Position numbers and translations under genes: made by a program
Assembly (NCBI RefSeq): GCF_902374955.1
Contig: NZ_CABKRX010000083.1
Location: 124,001 to 188,000 of the forward strand
DNA: 64,000 bases
From: Bacillus massilioanorexius
Lineage (GTDB): Bacteria > Bacillota > Bacilli > Bacillales > DSM-1321
Reading direction: 5' to 3'
In this document: in pieces, positions 63,439 through 64,000 of the stretch
Layout of the letters: every line of letters begins with the position of its first letter
How positions within the stretch are numbered: position 1 is the stretch's first letter
The notes under the pieces: generated by a model
What the model was told of the DNA's origin: nothing
The model's database searches: none
Seen by the model: only the letters and a program-made list of their open reading frames with translations

Positions 63439-63633
63439 TTAACTTCTTTCTTCTTCTAAATAACTATAAACGGTAACTCCTCCATGCTTTGCAACTCCAT
63501 GAAAATGTTTGAAATCTTCCCTCTTTACCAATTGTGCACGAAAAGATAAAAAATCTTCCTTTTTAATAAGAACCTCTGACAGTTCACCATTTTTCAGTTT
63601 TTCAAGCAAATCATTTGCCGTTTCACAATTCAC
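63439..63633 (-). CDS. Small hypothetical protein
   Basis: A 64-residue soluble protein, two helices (NDLLEKLKNGELSEVLIKKE) and a C-terminal VAKHGGVTVYSYLEEE. The GTG at 63633 has AGAGGTG 6 bases upstream; the GTG at 63642 is part of that site. No family recognised. The rest of the window (63650-64000) is AT-rich without visible genes. Confidence 0.65.
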   Translation of the reverse strand: MNCETANDLLEKLKNGELSEVLIKKEDFLSFRAQLVKREDFKHFHGVAKHGGVTVYSYLEEERS

Positions 63634-64000
63634 GTATAGCACCTCTTTTCAAAACAAAAATGAACATTTTATTCTTCATCATACGTTCATTTAATAATAT
63701 AACATTACAACCCAATTAATCATTCTACAATCGAAGATTTAAATGATAACCGTCGTTAATTTACTTACAAGACTATAGTGTAAAACTATTTAATTCAGCT
63801 TTAACAAAGAAAACTTATTTTTAAGATTTCGTTTTTGAAATTTAGAATTTTTACTTTTTACAATTATTTCAAACTTTTTCACAAAAAAGCCTTTACCTTT
63901 TATAAAAAATAGTGCAAACTGTAAAGTATATTTTCGAACAATTGTTTTTGTTTTAAATTTTTCTTTCTTTTCTTTTACTATTCATACGAGCAAACTGTTA

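Noticed and set aside
1..64000. CRISPR array, tRNA or rRNA genes, prophage
   Set aside because: No regularly spaced repeats, no tRNA cloverleaf or rRNA sequence noticed, and no phage structural genes; the only mobile gene is the IS200 transposase.

Overview
This AT-rich window comes from a spore-forming member of the Bacillaceae. Almost every gene has a Bacillus subtilis counterpart, and the order matches the B. subtilis stretch from ptsHI through patA-cheV, the yku genes, rnjA-rpoY, pdhABCD, yktAB and the yla genes to pycA and the cta genes, read in the opposite direction. Shine-Dalgarno sequences are strong, TTG and GTG starts are common, and most transcription units end in clear intrinsic terminators. 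Several genes (SR1P, SAV0927/DUF3055, DUF1885) are, from memory, typical of the B. cereus side of the family. The species cannot be named from sequence alone.

Layout: 1-10 kb holds a 5'-truncated ytvI-like permease gene, then the caa3 oxidase genes ctaB-C-D-E-F-G with a DUF420 (ctaM/yozB) gene, and divergent ctaA. 10-15 kb holds pycA and ftsW. 15-26 kb is the yla/ykt block (ylaN, ylaL, phoH-like ylaK, ylaJ, ylaI, ylaH, typA, ylaF, suhB, yktB, yktA) plus a PNPOx-fold gene and a nitronate-monooxygenase-like gene. 26-29.4 kb is the accessory part: an unlisted SR1P gene with its own promoter and a cre-like site, SAV0927 and DUF1885 genes, and one complete IS200-type insertion sequence beside the 3' end of the pdhABCD operon. 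29.4-45.5 kb carries pdhABCD, peptide deformylase, a HAD phosphatase, a new 23-residue peptide gene, rpoY-rnjA, ktrC, ykuV, ykuU, ykuR, dapH, ccpC and the c-di-AMP sensor gene ykuL. 45.8-56.4 kb carries ykuJ, an MBL hydrolase, a glutaredoxin, the EAL protein gene ykuI, fadH, an SLC13 permease, ykuE, a crcB pair, ykyB and cheV. 56.5-64 kb carries an RDD protein, patA, ykwC, ptsI-ptsH and a broken PilZ gene.

Functionally this is core physiology: aerobic respiration (CtaA-G, CtaM), pyruvate use and anaplerosis (Pdh, Pyc), sugar transport control (PtsHI, CcpC, SR1P), diaminopimelate synthesis (DapH, PatA, YkuR), RNA turnover and transcription (RNase J1, RpoY), thiol and peroxide defence (YkuU, YkuV), c-di-AMP-linked potassium and pyruvate control (KtrC, YkuL, PycA) and fatty-acid oxidation (FadH).

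The least explained signals are non-coding. (i) Two intergenic stretches of about 220-245 bp, 45 kb apart and in opposite orientation, are homologous and are bounded by a different hairpin at each end. (ii) The SAV0927 gene has a 15-nt perfect complementarity between its Shine-Dalgarno region and its own terminator arm. (iii) A structured region lies between ctaF and ctaG. (iv) A 23-residue cationic peptide gene has its own promoter and terminator. (v) Two degenerate copies of a Bacillaceae-type intergenic repeat are present. No rRNA, tRNA, CRISPR array, prophage or replication origin was seen.
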